Source: Bradyrhizobium cytisi (GTDB lineage Bacteria > Pseudomonadota > Alphaproteobacteria > Rhizobiales > Xanthobacteraceae). From it: a DNA stretch of 64,000 bases. Shown piece by piece: positions 1 to 9,063 of this stretch. Under the pieces are notes generated by a model that ran no database searches, was not told the DNA's origin, and worked only from the letters and a program-made list of their open reading frames with translations. Within the stretch, counting starts at the first letter, position 1, and every line of letters starts with the position of its first letter. The position numbers were made by a program, and so were the translations under genes. The stretch spans positions 29,841 to 93,840 of the forward strand of contig NZ_VSSR01000018.1 in assembly GCF_008123515.1 (NCBI RefSeq), written 5' to 3'.

Positions 1-84
1 CCGAAAACTGTCGGCTATCTCATACTTGCAAGAATTCTGTTGCGCTAGGCTCGCAGTCGTCTACCTCTCCGGGCGGGTATTTTC

Positions 85-2319
85 ATGAGCGAGTGTGACG
101 GCGTGACAAATCCTGCAATTGGCTTCGATCCGGTCACCGGGGTCAGCCCGTCCGTCAAGCGTGCGCTGAATGATATGCTGGGCGGGGGTGCTGCGAGCAT
201 CCTCACTCTCACGTTCGGGCTGTCCTATGCGCTGCTGATCTTCGCCGGTCCGCTCTCGCCCTATCTGTCCTACGGCATCGCTGCGACCTTCATCAGCTCC
301 GCGGTGCTTGCCGCCGTGATCGGGCTCGGCAGCTCCCTGCCCTTCGCAATTGCCGCCCCCGACAGCTCGACCGCGGCCGTAACAGGAATTCTGGCGGCCT
401 CGCTGGTCGAGCACATCGAAGCGGCCAATCTGTCGGCACCGCTGCTCTCGCCGGTCCTGATCACGCTCGGCCTGTCGACGGTGCTCACGGGAATCGTGCT
501 GTGCGGGCTGGGCCTGACGCGGATGGGCCGCGCCATCCGCTACGTGCCCTATCCCGTGGTCGGCGGCTTTCTCGGCGCCACCGGACTTCTCATCGCCCTC
601 GGCGCGATCAGGGTCATCACCGGTTACCCGGTGCAGCTCACGACGCTGCCGCGCTTCGCCAACGGCACCACGCTGCTGGAAATCGGGGCCGCCTGCGCCA
701 TGGCGCTGGTGCTGTACCTGACCTGGCACCGCTCACGGACTCCGTTCGGGCTGCCGATCATCCTGATCGGCGGCGTGCTCACGGCGCATCTGGCGTTCTG
801 GATCTCGGGTGTCTCGCTCGACCAGGCACGTAGCATGGGCTGGACCTTTCAGCCGCCGCCGCAGGCCGCATTCATGCTGCCCTGGCACGCCGACGACCTC
901 GCCCGCTATCCCTGGTTTGCCGTGCCGGACCTGCTCGGCAATCTCGTCGCAGTCATCTTCGTCACCGCGTCGAGCACGCTGTTCAACACCACCGGCATCG
1001 AGGTCGCCGTGCACCGCGAGGCCAATCTCGAGCGCGAGCTGAACGTTACGGGCGCGGCCAACATCCTTAGCGGCGTGCTCGGCGGCTATACCGGCTGCAG
1101 CTCGATCAGCCGCTCGATCCTCAATTTATCCAGCGGCGGCCGCGGCCGGCTCTCCGGCCTCACCGCCTCGGCGCTGTCGCTGCTGATGCTCGCGATCGCG
1201 CCAGAGCTGCTCGGCTTCATTCCGAAATTCGTGCTCGGCGGCCTGCTGCTCTATCTCGGCGCCGACCAGCTGCACAAATGGATCATCGAGTCGCGCAAGC
1301 GGCTTTCGAAGCTCGAATATCTGTCGCTGGTCGCCATTATCGTCATCATCGTGGCCTGGGGTTTCGTGCCGGGCATCCTGATCGGCGTCATCATCGGCTG
1401 CGCGACCTTCGCCTTCAGCGCGGCGAGGGTCGAATCGATCAAGTACAGTTTTGACGGCTCCGAATATCGCTCCTCGCTCGACCGCTCGCGCGACGACCAG
1501 GAGGTGCTGCTGGCCCATGGCGGCAAGATCCAGGGGCTCAACCTCCAGAGCTATCTGTTCTTCGGCTCCGCCAACCGGCTCTACCAGCACGTCAAGCAAT
1601 TGCTCCAGCAGCGCCCGGAGTGCCGCTATCTGCTGTTCGACTTCAAGCTCGTCACCGGCGTCGACTCCTCCGCCGCCTACAGTTTCGCCCAGATCAAGCG
1701 CAGCGCAGGCGATCTCGGCGTCGAGCTGATCCTGGTGCATCTGTCGGCGGCGGCCGAGAAGGTGCTGCGTGCCAGCGACTTCGTCGGCGAAGGCGTCACC
1801 ATCATCGGCGAGCTCGATCACGCGCTGGAATGGTGCGAGAACGAGCTGATCTCGCAGCACCAGGGCCTGGCGCAGGAAGAAGCGAGCCTACGCGACTGGT
1901 TCGCCGGCATTCTCGACAGCGAGGACGACGCCGACGAGCTGATCCGCCGCTGCCAGCGCATCGAGGTCGAGGCCGGCGAGGTTATCGTGCAGGCCGGCGA
2001 TCCCGCCGATTCCATGCACTTCATCCTCGACGGCCGCGTCGGCATCATGATCCCCGCCGACGACGACCGCACCACGCGCGTGCGCAGCCTGGGGCGCTAC
2101 ACCACGATCGGCGAGATGGGCCTGGTGTCACAGACGCCGCGCAGCGCCACCATCCAGGCCGAGGTCGACAGCGTGCTCTACGTGCTGAACACCCACCAGT
2201 TCGACGCGATCAGGGAAGAAGACCCCGCGCTCAGCCACAAGCTGCTGACCTATTTCGTGTCGGTGATGGCGGAGCGGCTGACGTTCGCAAATAGGACGAT
2301 CGCAGTGCTGCGGCGGTGA
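85..2319 (+). CDS. SulP-family anion transporter with STAS and cyclic-nucleotide-binding domains
   Basis: The protein has 744 residues and is built as a SulP (SLC26-like) permease. Residues ~30-440 contain about ten to twelve hydrophobic segments. A STAS domain follows at ~480-585, with the loop VTGVDSSAAYSF where SpoIIAA-like domains bear Ser. Residues ~610-735 form a cNMP-binding domain with the cassette IGEMGLVSQTPRSATI. It would import an inorganic anion (sulfate, bicarbonate or a dicarboxylate; the substrate cannot be read from sequence) across the inner membrane, with possible gating by a cyclic nucleotide. The start ATG follows a GGCGGG element. It is convergent with the dehydrogenase gene downstream, separated by a palindromic repeat. 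The family call is firm; the substrate is open. Confidence 0.88.
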   Translation: MSECDGVTNPAIGFDPVTGVSPSVKRALNDMLGGGAASILTLTFGLSYALLIFAGPLSPYLSYGIAATFISSAVLAAVIGLGSSLPFAIAAPDSSTAAVTGILAASLVEHIEAANLSAPLLSPVLITLGLSTVLTGIVLCGLGLTRMGRAIRYVPYPVVGGFLGATGLLIALGAIRVITGYPVQLTTLPRFANGTTLLEIGAACAMALVLYLTWHRSRTPFGLPIILIGGVLTAHLAFWISGVSLDQARSMGWTFQPPPQAAFMLPWHADDLARYPWFAVPDLLGNLVAVIFVTASSTLFNTTGIEVAVHREANLERELNVTGAANILSGVLGGYTGCSSISRSILNLSSGGRGRLSGLTASALSLLMLAIAPELLGFIPKFVLGGLLLYLGADQLHKWIIESRKRLSKLEYLSLVAIIVIIVAWGFVPGILIGVIIGCATFAFSAARVESIKYSFDGSEYRSSLDRSRDDQEVLLAHGGKIQGLNLQSYLFFGSANRLYQHVKQLLQQRPECRYLLFDFKLVTGVDSSAAYSFAQIKRSAGDLGVELILVHLSAAAEKVLRASDFVGEGVTIIGELDHALEWCENELISQHQGLAQEEASLRDWFAGILDSEDDADELIRRCQRIEVEAGEVIVQAGDPADSMHFILDGRVGIMIPADDDRTTRVRSLGRYTTIGEMGLVSQTPRSATIQAEVDSVLYVLNTHQFDAIREEDPALSHKLLTYFVSVMAERLTFANRTIAVLRR

Positions 2320-2340
2320 TCAATACGTAACCCAGAAGGT

Positions 2341-2426
2341 CGTCATGCCCGGGCTTGTCCCGGGCATCCACGTTCTTTGTACCGCGGGACAGGACGTGGA
2401 TGGCCGGGACATGCCCGGCCATGACG
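2341..2426. repeat. Intergenic palindromic repeat, type A
   Basis: The element starts with CGTCATGCCCGGGC and ends with GGCCGGCCATGACG-like sequence. The outer arms (CGTCATG/CATGACG) and inner arms (CCACGT/ACGTGG) are complementary, and each half also contains its own small palindrome. It lies between two convergent stop codons and may help terminate both transcripts. Sister copies are at 5939-6024 (inverted) and 41141-41228 (same orientation). Confidence 0.85.
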
Positions 2427-2446
2427 AGGAGGAAGCAGCAACTGCC

Positions 2447-3940
2447 TCACACCCCCGCCATCATCACGTATTTGATCTCGACATATTCTTCCATGCCGTG
2501 ACGCGAGCCTTCGCGCCCCAGGCCGCTTTCCTTGACGCCGCCGAAGGGCGCGACTTCCGTCGTGATCAGGCCGGTGTTGACGCCGACCATGCCGGATTCC
2601 AGCGCTTCGGCGACGCGCCAGACGCGGCCGATATCGCGGGAGTAGAAGTAGGACGCGAGGCCAAACGGCGAGGCGTTGCACATCGCGATCACGTCGGCCT
2701 CGTCCTTGAAGCGGATCACCGGCGCGAGCGGGCCGAAGGTTTCCTCCTGCGCCACCAACGAGTCCGCCTTGACGTCGGCAAGCACGGTCGGCTCGAAGAA
2801 GGAACGCCCAAGCTCGCTGCGCTTGCCGCCTGTCACGACCTTGGCGCCGCGCTTGACGGCATCGGCAATGTGACGCTCGACCTTGTCGATCGCCTTCATG
2901 TTGATCAGCGGCCCTTGCGTCACGCCGCTCTCGGTGCCGTCGCCGATCTTCATCGCCGCGACCTTCGCCGACAGCTTCTTGACGAACTCGTCATAGATCT
3001 TGTCCTGGGCGTAGATGCGATTGGCGCAGACGCAGGTCTGGCCCATGTTGCGGTATTTCGAGACGATCGCGCCTTCGACCGCCGCGTCGATGTCGGCGTC
3101 GTCGAACACCACGAACGGCGCGTTGCCGCCGAGCTCGAGGCCGAGCCGCTTCACGCCGACGGAGGCCTGCCGGTAGAGGATCTTGCCCACGGCGGTCGAG
3201 CCTGTGAAACCGACGAAGCGCACCGCCGGATGCTCGCACAGCACCTTGCCGATCGGCGGCGCGTCACCGGTGATGATGTTGAGCACGCCCTTGGGGATGC
3301 CGGCCTTCTCGGCGAGCACGGCCAGCGCCAGGGCCGAGAGTGGCGTCTCGTTGGCGGGCTTGAGCACCACGGTGCAGCCCGCGGCCAGCGCCGGCGACAC
3401 CTTTCGGGTGATCATGGAGTTCGGGAAGTTCCATGGCGTGATCGCGCCGCAGACGCCGATCGGCTGCTTGATCGCGAGCAGCCGTGCATCAGGCCGTTGC
3501 GTCGGGATAGTCTCGCCATAGACGCGGCGGGCTTCCTCGGCGAAGAACTCGATATAGGCGGCGCCGATATCGACCTCGCCGAGCGCTTCTGAAAGCGGCT
3601 TGCCCTGCTCGGAGGTGAGGATCAGCGCGAGGTCCTCGCGGTTGGCGGTGATCAGCTCGAACCATTTGCGCAAAATATTGGAGCGCTGCTTGGCGGTGTG
3701 CTTGGCCCAGGCCGGGAAGGCGCGGTGGGCTGCTTCGACCGCCTTGGTGGTGTCGTCCGCGCCGAGCTGCGGGACCTTTGCGATCTCGACGCCGGTCGCA
3801 GGATTGTTCACGGCAAAGACCGGCGTGCCGACCCAGGCGCCGTCGATGTAGCAGGCCTCCTTCAGGAGCGAAGGGTCCTTCAACCGGTCACGCAGGGTGG
3901 CGGTGGCGTGCTGGGCGCGTGCTGCGGCGGTCGGCGTCAT
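2447..3940 (-). CDS. gabD: NAD(P)-dependent succinate-semialdehyde dehydrogenase
   Basis: This 497-residue aldehyde dehydrogenase oxidises succinate semialdehyde to succinate, the last step of GABA degradation. The cofactor region GFTGSTAVGK, the general-base motif LELGGNAPFVVF and the catalytic Cys in GQTCVCANRIY (about residue 300) are all present. The C-terminus APFGGVKESGLGREGSRHG is typical of GabD. I chose the ATG at 3940 because AGGAG lies just upstream; a longer reading frame extends 30 residues but gives an unlikely N-terminus. GabD is the best subgroup, though related semialdehyde dehydrogenases cannot be wholly excluded. Confidence 0.9.
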   Translation of the reverse strand: MTPTAAARAQHATATLRDRLKDPSLLKEACYIDGAWVGTPVFAVNNPATGVEIAKVPQLGADDTTKAVEAAHRAFPAWAKHTAKQRSNILRKWFELITANREDLALILTSEQGKPLSEALGEVDIGAAYIEFFAEEARRVYGETIPTQRPDARLLAIKQPIGVCGAITPWNFPNSMITRKVSPALAAGCTVVLKPANETPLSALALAVLAEKAGIPKGVLNIITGDAPPIGKVLCEHPAVRFVGFTGSTAVGKILYRQASVGVKRLGLELGGNAPFVVFDDADIDAAVEGAIVSKYRNMGQTCVCANRIYAQDKIYDEFVKKLSAKVAAMKIGDGTESGVTQGPLINMKAIDKVERHIADAVKRGAKVVTGGKRSELGRSFFEPTVLADVKADSLVAQEETFGPLAPVIRFKDEADVIAMCNASPFGLASYFYSRDIGRVWRVAEALESGMVGVNTGLITTEVAPFGGVKESGLGREGSRHGMEEYVEIKYVMMAGV

Positions 3941-4062
3941 GGCGTTACTCCTCGAACGATCATTTGGGGGCGATCGGATCGGCCGGAATATAGGGACTGA
4001 CGGCGCGCAATGCACCGTCCCGCAACGCACATCTGCCGGGAGCTAAACTCGGAGCGGGAAGG

Positions 4063-4383
4063 TTACGCCGCGCCGCTCATATAGGTCTCGCGCCGGCCGA
4101 TCATGCGCTCGGCGGCGGCCTTGGCGCCGGCTTTCGAGGAGGTCGCACAGGTGCGATATTCGAGATCGGGCGCATCGGAGGTGTCGCGGCGGCCGAACCA
4201 GGATTTTGAGCCGACCGGCAGCAGGGCCAGCGCCTGCGCCAGATTGTCGACCGCGCCGAAAGAATAGAGCGCACCGGTGCCGGCGGTGCGGACCTCGTAG
4301 ATGCCGGGCGAAATCGGAGCTTCGAGATTGTCGCCCCGTCCGGGACGGGGATAACGCTTCCATTCGCTCCAGGTCGAAATCAT
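4063..4383 (-). CDS. Conserved hypothetical small protein with a PGIYEVR segment
   Basis: The frame encodes 106 residues with no membrane segment or signal peptide. Residues ~25-45 (SPGIYEVRTAGTGALYSFG) resemble the first strands of a GIY-YIG-like fold, but no catalytic residues of that nuclease family follow, so I do not propose nuclease activity. A good GAGAGGA ribosome-binding site precedes the ATG, and the codon use fits the neighbours. It stands alone between gabD and a divergent serine hydrolase. The function is unknown. Confidence 0.65.
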   Translation of the reverse strand: MISTWSEWKRYPRPGRGDNLEAPISPGIYEVRTAGTGALYSFGAVDNLAQALALLPVGSKSWFGRRDTSDAPDLEYRTCATSSKAGAKAAAERMIGRRETYMSGAA

Positions 4384-4722
4384 CTCGGGTCCTCTCGCGG
4401 CCAGTAGACAGCCGCCAAATTTGCATCAAGTCTTAACGTCAGCTGCCGATCGGGCCTTAAGCTGAGCGCCGCAACGCACAAAATGTTTCAAGTGCTCCAA
4501 ACGTTCGAAACATATCGCCTGAGCCTATCCATGGTCACGGCGAAGTGCGGCCTTCCACCGCAGATTGTGAAGAAGTGTTGCAGATCAGTCGTCCCGCGCC
4601 GGGCCGGGACCGTCAAGTCACGACATCGCGACCGCAAGGTGGATATGGCCACGCTTGCCGCGCAGCGGATGCGGGAGGACAATCGATCGCTTCCAACAAT
4701 AATCAAACCGGAGGAAACGCGC
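4384..4722. other. Intergenic region between the hypothetical gene and the serine hydrolase
   Basis: This 339-bp divergent gap holds an open extension of the hydrolase frame back to an ATG at 4483, but the encoded residues are basic and unlike any secretion signal. A separated 7-bp inverted repeat, ATGTTTC (4483-4489) and GAAACAT (4507-4513), may be a regulator site. I see no RNA gene here. Confidence 0.4.
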
Positions 4723-5916
4723 ATGCAAGGCAAAGCTGAGATCGACGGGATTCTGAGCAAGACAAGCGACGCCAAGGAAATCCCCGGCGTTGTCGCGATC
4801 GCCGCAAGCGGTACTGAGGTCCTGTATCAGGGTGCATTCGGCAAGCGCGATCTGTCCAAGCCCGATGCGATGACCGCGGACAGCGTGTTCTGGATCGCCT
4901 CGATGACGAAGGCGGTGACGAGTGCCGGAGCGATGCAGCTGGTCGAGCAGGGCAAGCTCTCGCTCGATGCGCCGATCGGATCGCTGCTGCCAGATCTCGC
5001 GCAGCCGCAGGTGCTGGAAGGCTTTGATGCCAAGGGCGAGCCAAAACTGCGGCCGGCGAAGAGCGCGATCACGCTGCGCCAGCTGATGACCCACACCGCC
5101 GGCTTCGCCTACAACATGTGGAACGGCGATCTCGCGGTCTATCTCGAGAAGACCGGCATCCCCGCCATCACCACCTGCCAGAATGCCGCGCTGAAGACGC
5201 CTGTTATGACCGATCCCGGCACGCGCTGGGAATACGGCACCAACATCGATTTCATCGGCAAAGCCGTGGAAGCCGTCAGCGGCAAGCGTCTCGATGCGTA
5301 TCTGCGCGACAATCTGTTCGCACCACTCGGCATGTCCGACACCGGCTTCAAGATCACCGACGACATGCGCAAGCGTCTGGTCGGCATGCATGCCCGCGGC
5401 GAGGACGGCCAGCTCGCCGCGATCCCGTTCGAGCTCGAGCAGGAGCCGGAATTCCACATGGGTGGCGGCGGGCTCTATTCCACCGCTGGCGACTACATCA
5501 AGTTCACCCAGATGATCCTGAACAAGGGCCGCGGCAACGGCAACCAGGTGCTGAAGGCCGAGACGATCGCCATGATGGGGCAAAACCAGATGGGCGATCT
5601 CAACATGACCAAGATGACCACGGCGGCGCCGATCTACACCAACGACGTCGATCTCTATCCGGACCAGGTGAAGAAGTGGGGCCTCAGCTTCATGATCAAC
5701 ACCGACAAGACCGCAGAGGGCCGCAGCGCAGGCAGCCTCGCCTGGGCTGGCCTCGCCAACACCTACTACTGGATCGACCCGGCGCGCGACGTCACCGGCG
5801 TGATCCTGATGCAGCTGTTGCCGTTCGCGGATGCGAAATGCCTGCAGGCGTTCGCGGGATTCGAACGCGGCGTCTATGCCGGGCTCGATGCGGGGAGCGG
5901 GCAGAAGGCGGCCTGA
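4723..5916 (+). CDS. Serine hydrolase of the beta-lactamase class C / esterase EstB family
   Basis: The protein has 397 residues in the penicillin-binding-protein fold. The nucleophile motif SMTK is at residues 60-63 (WIASMTKAVT), and a Tyr-centred motif WEYGTN is near residue 170. The third element reads LAWAGLANTYYW, as in EstB-like esterases rather than KTG of true beta-lactamases. No signal peptide is seen, which suggests a cytoplasmic esterase acting on small esters; the substrate is unknown. The start ATG was chosen for its GGAGGAAAC ribosome-binding site. A longer frame begins 240 bp upstream but lacks one. Confidence 0.82.
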   Translation: MQGKAEIDGILSKTSDAKEIPGVVAIAASGTEVLYQGAFGKRDLSKPDAMTADSVFWIASMTKAVTSAGAMQLVEQGKLSLDAPIGSLLPDLAQPQVLEGFDAKGEPKLRPAKSAITLRQLMTHTAGFAYNMWNGDLAVYLEKTGIPAITTCQNAALKTPVMTDPGTRWEYGTNIDFIGKAVEAVSGKRLDAYLRDNLFAPLGMSDTGFKITDDMRKRLVGMHARGEDGQLAAIPFELEQEPEFHMGGGGLYSTAGDYIKFTQMILNKGRGNGNQVLKAETIAMMGQNQMGDLNMTKMTTAAPIYTNDVDLYPDQVKKWGLSFMINTDKTAEGRSAGSLAWAGLANTYYWIDPARDVTGVILMQLLPFADAKCLQAFAGFERGVYAGLDAGSGQKAA

Positions 5917-5938
5917 GGGGCTGAGAACTCTCACCAAA

Positions 5939-6024
5939 CGTCATGGCCGGGCTCGTCCCGGCCATCCACGCCTTGCCTTGCTGCACGGAGAACGTGGATG
6001 CCCGGGACAAGCCCGGGCATGACG
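5939..6024. repeat. Intergenic palindromic repeat, type A (inverted copy)
   Basis: The element reads CGTCATGGCCGGGCTC at the start and GCCCGGGCATGACG at the end, so it is the reverse orientation of the copy at 2341-2426. It lies between two genes read in the same direction. Confidence 0.85.
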
Positions 6025-6069
6025 ACTGAGAAAGATCACGCCGACCATCTTTGACGAGAGGATTTCGAT

Positions 6070-7764
6070 TTGGCGGATAAAAGTGACAGTTACGTTTGCG
6101 GCATTTCGGATACGCCGCTGCTCGGCGACACCATCGGGCGCAGTCTCGACCACGCCGTGCGGCGCTGGGGCACGCGCGAGGCGCTGGTCTCGCCCAGCCA
6201 CGGCGTACGATGGACCTGGATTGAATTCGCCGAACGCGTCGACGCGCTCGCCGCGGGCTTTCTCGCGCTCGGCCTCGAGCGCGGTGAGCGGATCGGCATC
6301 TGGTCGCTGAACCGTCCGGAATGGACACTGACCCAGTTCGCCGCCGCCAAGGCCGGCCTGATTCTGGTCACGATCAATCCGGCCTACCGGCTCAGCGAGC
6401 TGGAGTTCGCGTTGAAGAAAGTCGGCTGCGCAGCGATCGTCACCGCGACGGCATTCAAGACCAGCCAATACATCGAGATGCTCAACACGCTGCTGCCGGA
6501 GCTGGCGAGCGCCAAGCCACGACAGCTGCAGGCGGCACGGCTGCCAGCCTTACGGATGGTGATCCAGATCGGCGGGCCGTCAGCACCCGGCACGATCCCC
6601 TTCGAGGACGTCGCGCGCATGGGTGGCGCCGGGCATCGCGAGCAGCTTGCCACGCTCGGCGCGGCGCTTCAGTTCGACGATCCCGTCAACATCCAGTTCA
6701 CCAGCGGCACCACGGGATCGCCCAAGGGCGTGACGCTGACTCACCACAACATCCTCAACAACGGCTATTTCACCGGCCGCGCGATGCGCCTGACCGAGCA
6801 GGACCGCATCTGCATTCCCGTGCCGCTCTACCATTGCTTCGGCATGGTGATGGGCAACCTCGCATCCGTCACGCTCGGCACGACCATGGTCTATCCCGGC
6901 GAAGGCTTTGATCCACTGGCGACGCTGCGCGCGGTCGAGCAGGAGAAGTGCACCGCGCTTTACGGCGTGCCGACCATGTTCATCGCGGAGCTCGACCATC
7001 CCGAATTCGCGACGTTCAACCTGAAATCACTGCGCACCGGCATCATGGCCGGCGCGCCCTGCCCGATCGAGGTGATGAAGCGCGTCAACACCGAGATGAA
7101 CATGCGCGAGGTCACGATCGCCTATGGCATGACCGAGACCAGCCCCGTCAGCTTCCAGAGCGCAACAGACGACCCGCTCGAGCGGCGCGTCTCCACCGTC
7201 GGGCGGATTCATCCGCATGTCGAAGTGAAGGTCGTCGATCTCGAAGGCCGGATCGTCAAGCGCGGCGAACGCGGCGAGCTCTGCACCCGCGGCTACAGCG
7301 TCATGCTGGGCTATTGGGAGGAGAAGGAAAAGACTGGCGACGTGCTGGACGCCAACGGCTGGATGCACACCGGCGATCTCGCCACCATCGACGACGAGGG
7401 CTATTGCAACATCGTCGGCCGCATCAAGGATCTGGTGATCCGTGGCGGCGAGAATCTCTATCCGCGCGAGATCGAGGAGTTTTTGTACCGTCACCCCAAG
7501 ATCCAGGACGTGCAGATTTTCGGCGTGGCGGACACCCGCTATGGCGAGGAGCTCTGCGCCTGGATCCGTGTCCGGTCCGGCGAGACACTGACGGCAGAGG
7601 AGGTCCGCGCTTTCTGCGATGGCCAGATCGCCCACAACAAGATCCCGCGCTATGTGGAGTTCGTCGACGAATTTCCGATGACCGTGACCGGAAAGATCCA
7701 GAAATTCGTGATGCGCGAGGCGGTCGAGCAGCGGCTGGGATTAAAGGCGGCGAAGACGGCGTGA
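6070..7764 (+). CDS. AMP-dependent acyl-CoA synthetase
   Basis: This 564-residue enzyme would activate a carboxylic acid to its acyl-CoA through an acyl-adenylate. The ATP-binding motif [18 protein letters not shown] is at about residues 209-226. YGMTETSPV, the hinge region [13 protein letters not shown] and [25 protein letters not shown] motif, and the catalytic Lys in [10 protein letters not shown] near the C-terminus are all intact. It starts with TTG behind GAGAGG. Length and motifs fit medium/long-chain fatty acyl-CoA synthetases of the FadD/AcsF type, but the chain length or aromatic substrate cannot be read from sequence. It appears to be a single-gene transcript. Confidence 0.85.
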   Translation: MADKSDSYVCGISDTPLLGDTIGRSLDHAVRRWGTREALVSPSHGVRWTWIEFAERVDALAAGFLALGLERGERIGIWSLNRPEWTLTQFAAAKAGLILVTINPAYRLSELEFALKKVGCAAIVTATAFKTSQYIEMLNTLLPELASAKPRQLQAARLPALRMVIQIGGPSAPGTIPFEDVARMGGAGHREQLATLGAALQFDDPVNIQFTSGTTGSPKGVTLTHHNILNNGYFTGRAMRLTEQDRICIPVPLYHCFGMVMGNLASVTLGTTMVYPGEGFDPLATLRAVEQEKCTALYGVPTMFIAELDHPEFATFNLKSLRTGIMAGAPCPIEVMKRVNTEMNMREVTIAYGMTETSPVSFQSATDDPLERRVSTVGRIHPHVEVKVVDLEGRIVKRGERGELCTRGYSVMLGYWEEKEKTGDVLDANGWMHTGDLATIDDEGYCNIVGRIKDLVIRGGENLYPREIEEFLYRHPKIQDVQIFGVADTRYGEELCAWIRVRSGETLTAEEVRAFCDGQIAHNKIPRYVEFVDEFPMTVTGKIQKFVMREAVEQRLGLKAAKTA

Positions 7765-7792
7765 TGCGGTGAGTGCTCTCACCACACCAACA

Positions 7793-7921
7793 CTGTCATT
7801 CCCCGCGAAAGCGGGGAATCCAGTACGCCGTGGTTTCTCCGTATTCCACTAGCGTCTCTGGAATACTGGGTCGCCCGGTCGAGCCGTGCGACGACAGCGG
7901 AGAGTGAGGCTCGCAATGACG
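7793..7921. repeat. Intergenic repeat, type B (GTCATTCC...GCAATGAC)
   Basis: The segment begins CTGTCATTCCCCGCGAAAGCGGGGAATCC-like, which includes a perfect small hairpin, and ends GCTCGCAATGACG. It is a member of the dispersed GTCATT/AATGAC class seen again at 15640 and 53071. It separates the convergent acyl-CoA synthetase and adenosine kinase genes. Confidence 0.7.
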
Positions 7922-7937
7922 GGGAGAGAGACGACGA

Positions 7938-8939
7938 CTAAATCGTCAGCCCGCGCTGCTGCGCCAGCTCCTTCAGCGACACCTGCGGACGGGCGCCGAT
8001 GTGCTGGATCACTTCGGCGGCGGCAAGCGCACCGAGCTCGCCGCACTGCTTGTGCGACAGATCGCGCGAGAGGCCGTACAGGAAGCCGGCCGCGAACAGA
8101 TCGCCGGCGCCGGTGGTATCGACCAGCTGCTTGATCGGCGAGGCTGGAGCTGCGACGGCGTCGGTCGGCGTCACCACCACGCAGCCCTTCTCGCTGCGGG
8201 TGACTACGCCGAGCTTGACGTCGTTGCGCAGCTGCTTGAGCGCGGTGTCGAAGTCGGAGGTCTCGTAGAGCGAGCGTAGCTCGGATTCGTTGGCGAACAC
8301 GATATCGGCAGTGCCGTTGCGCATCAGCCCCAGAAACTCGTCGCGGTAGCGGCCGACGCAGAAGGAGTCCGACAGCGTCAGCGCCACCTTGCGGCCGGCC
8401 TCGTGGGCGATTTTGGCGGCCTTGACGAAGGCTTCCTTGGCCCCCGGCGGATCCCAGAGATAGCCTTCGAGATAGACGATCTTGGCCGCCGCGATCTCGG
8501 CCGGATCGATGTCGGCCGGCGACAAATCCTGCGCCGCGCCGAGATAGGTGTTCATGGTGCGCTCGCCGTCGCCGGTCACCAGGATGTAGGAGCAGCCGGT
8601 GGCAGGACCGTCCTTCGCGGCCGGCGTGTTGAAGCCGACGCCGGCGGCGCGGATGTCGTGGACATAGAGCTTGCCGATCTGGTCGTCCTTGACCTTGCCG
8701 ACGTAAGCGGCACGCGCGCCCAGGCTGCCGATGCCGACGATGGTGTTGGCGGCCGAGCCGCCGGAGACTTCCGTCGCCGGGCCCATGTCGGCATAGATCG
8801 CGGCCGCCCGCGCCTCGTCGATCAGTGACATGCTGCCCTTGGTCATGCCGTGCTTGGCCAAAAAGCCTTCATCGGTCCGGACCAGCACGTCGAACAGCGC
8901 GTTGCCGATGCCGAGAACGTCATATTTCACGTCAGCCAT
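7938..8939 (-). CDS. Adenosine kinase (PfkB family)
   Basis: The 333-residue protein is a ribokinase-fold sugar/nucleoside kinase that phosphorylates adenosine to AMP in purine salvage. The N-terminal motif VLGIGNALFDVLV and the GGSAANT substrate loop are present, as is the C-terminal signature DTTGAGDLFAAGFLYG with its catalytic Asp. The overall pattern is that of rhizobial adenosine kinases rather than ribokinase or fructokinase. It is divergent from murJ, with 124 bp between the two starts. Confidence 0.85.
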   Translation of the reverse strand: MADVKYDVLGIGNALFDVLVRTDEGFLAKHGMTKGSMSLIDEARAAAIYADMGPATEVSGGSAANTIVGIGSLGARAAYVGKVKDDQIGKLYVHDIRAAGVGFNTPAAKDGPATGCSYILVTGDGERTMNTYLGAAQDLSPADIDPAEIAAAKIVYLEGYLWDPPGAKEAFVKAAKIAHEAGRKVALTLSDSFCVGRYRDEFLGLMRNGTADIVFANESELRSLYETSDFDTALKQLRNDVKLGVVTRSEKGCVVVTPTDAVAAPASPIKQLVDTTGAGDLFAAGFLYGLSRDLSHKQCGELGALAAAEVIQHIGARPQVSLKELAQQRGLTI

Positions 8940-9063
8940 TCACCTTGATCCTGTTTGCCGGATTGCGATACCTGCGGAAATCCGCTTCCTGTCGGCCTGA
9001 AATCCGGCTCGCGGCCTATCACGACCGGACCCGCACGGGCAAGCAACGGTATTATAACGACCG

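Noticed and set aside
2345..3592. A 415-codon plus-strand frame opposite gabD
   Set aside because: It begins inside the type A repeat and runs antisense to a complete aldehyde dehydrogenase.
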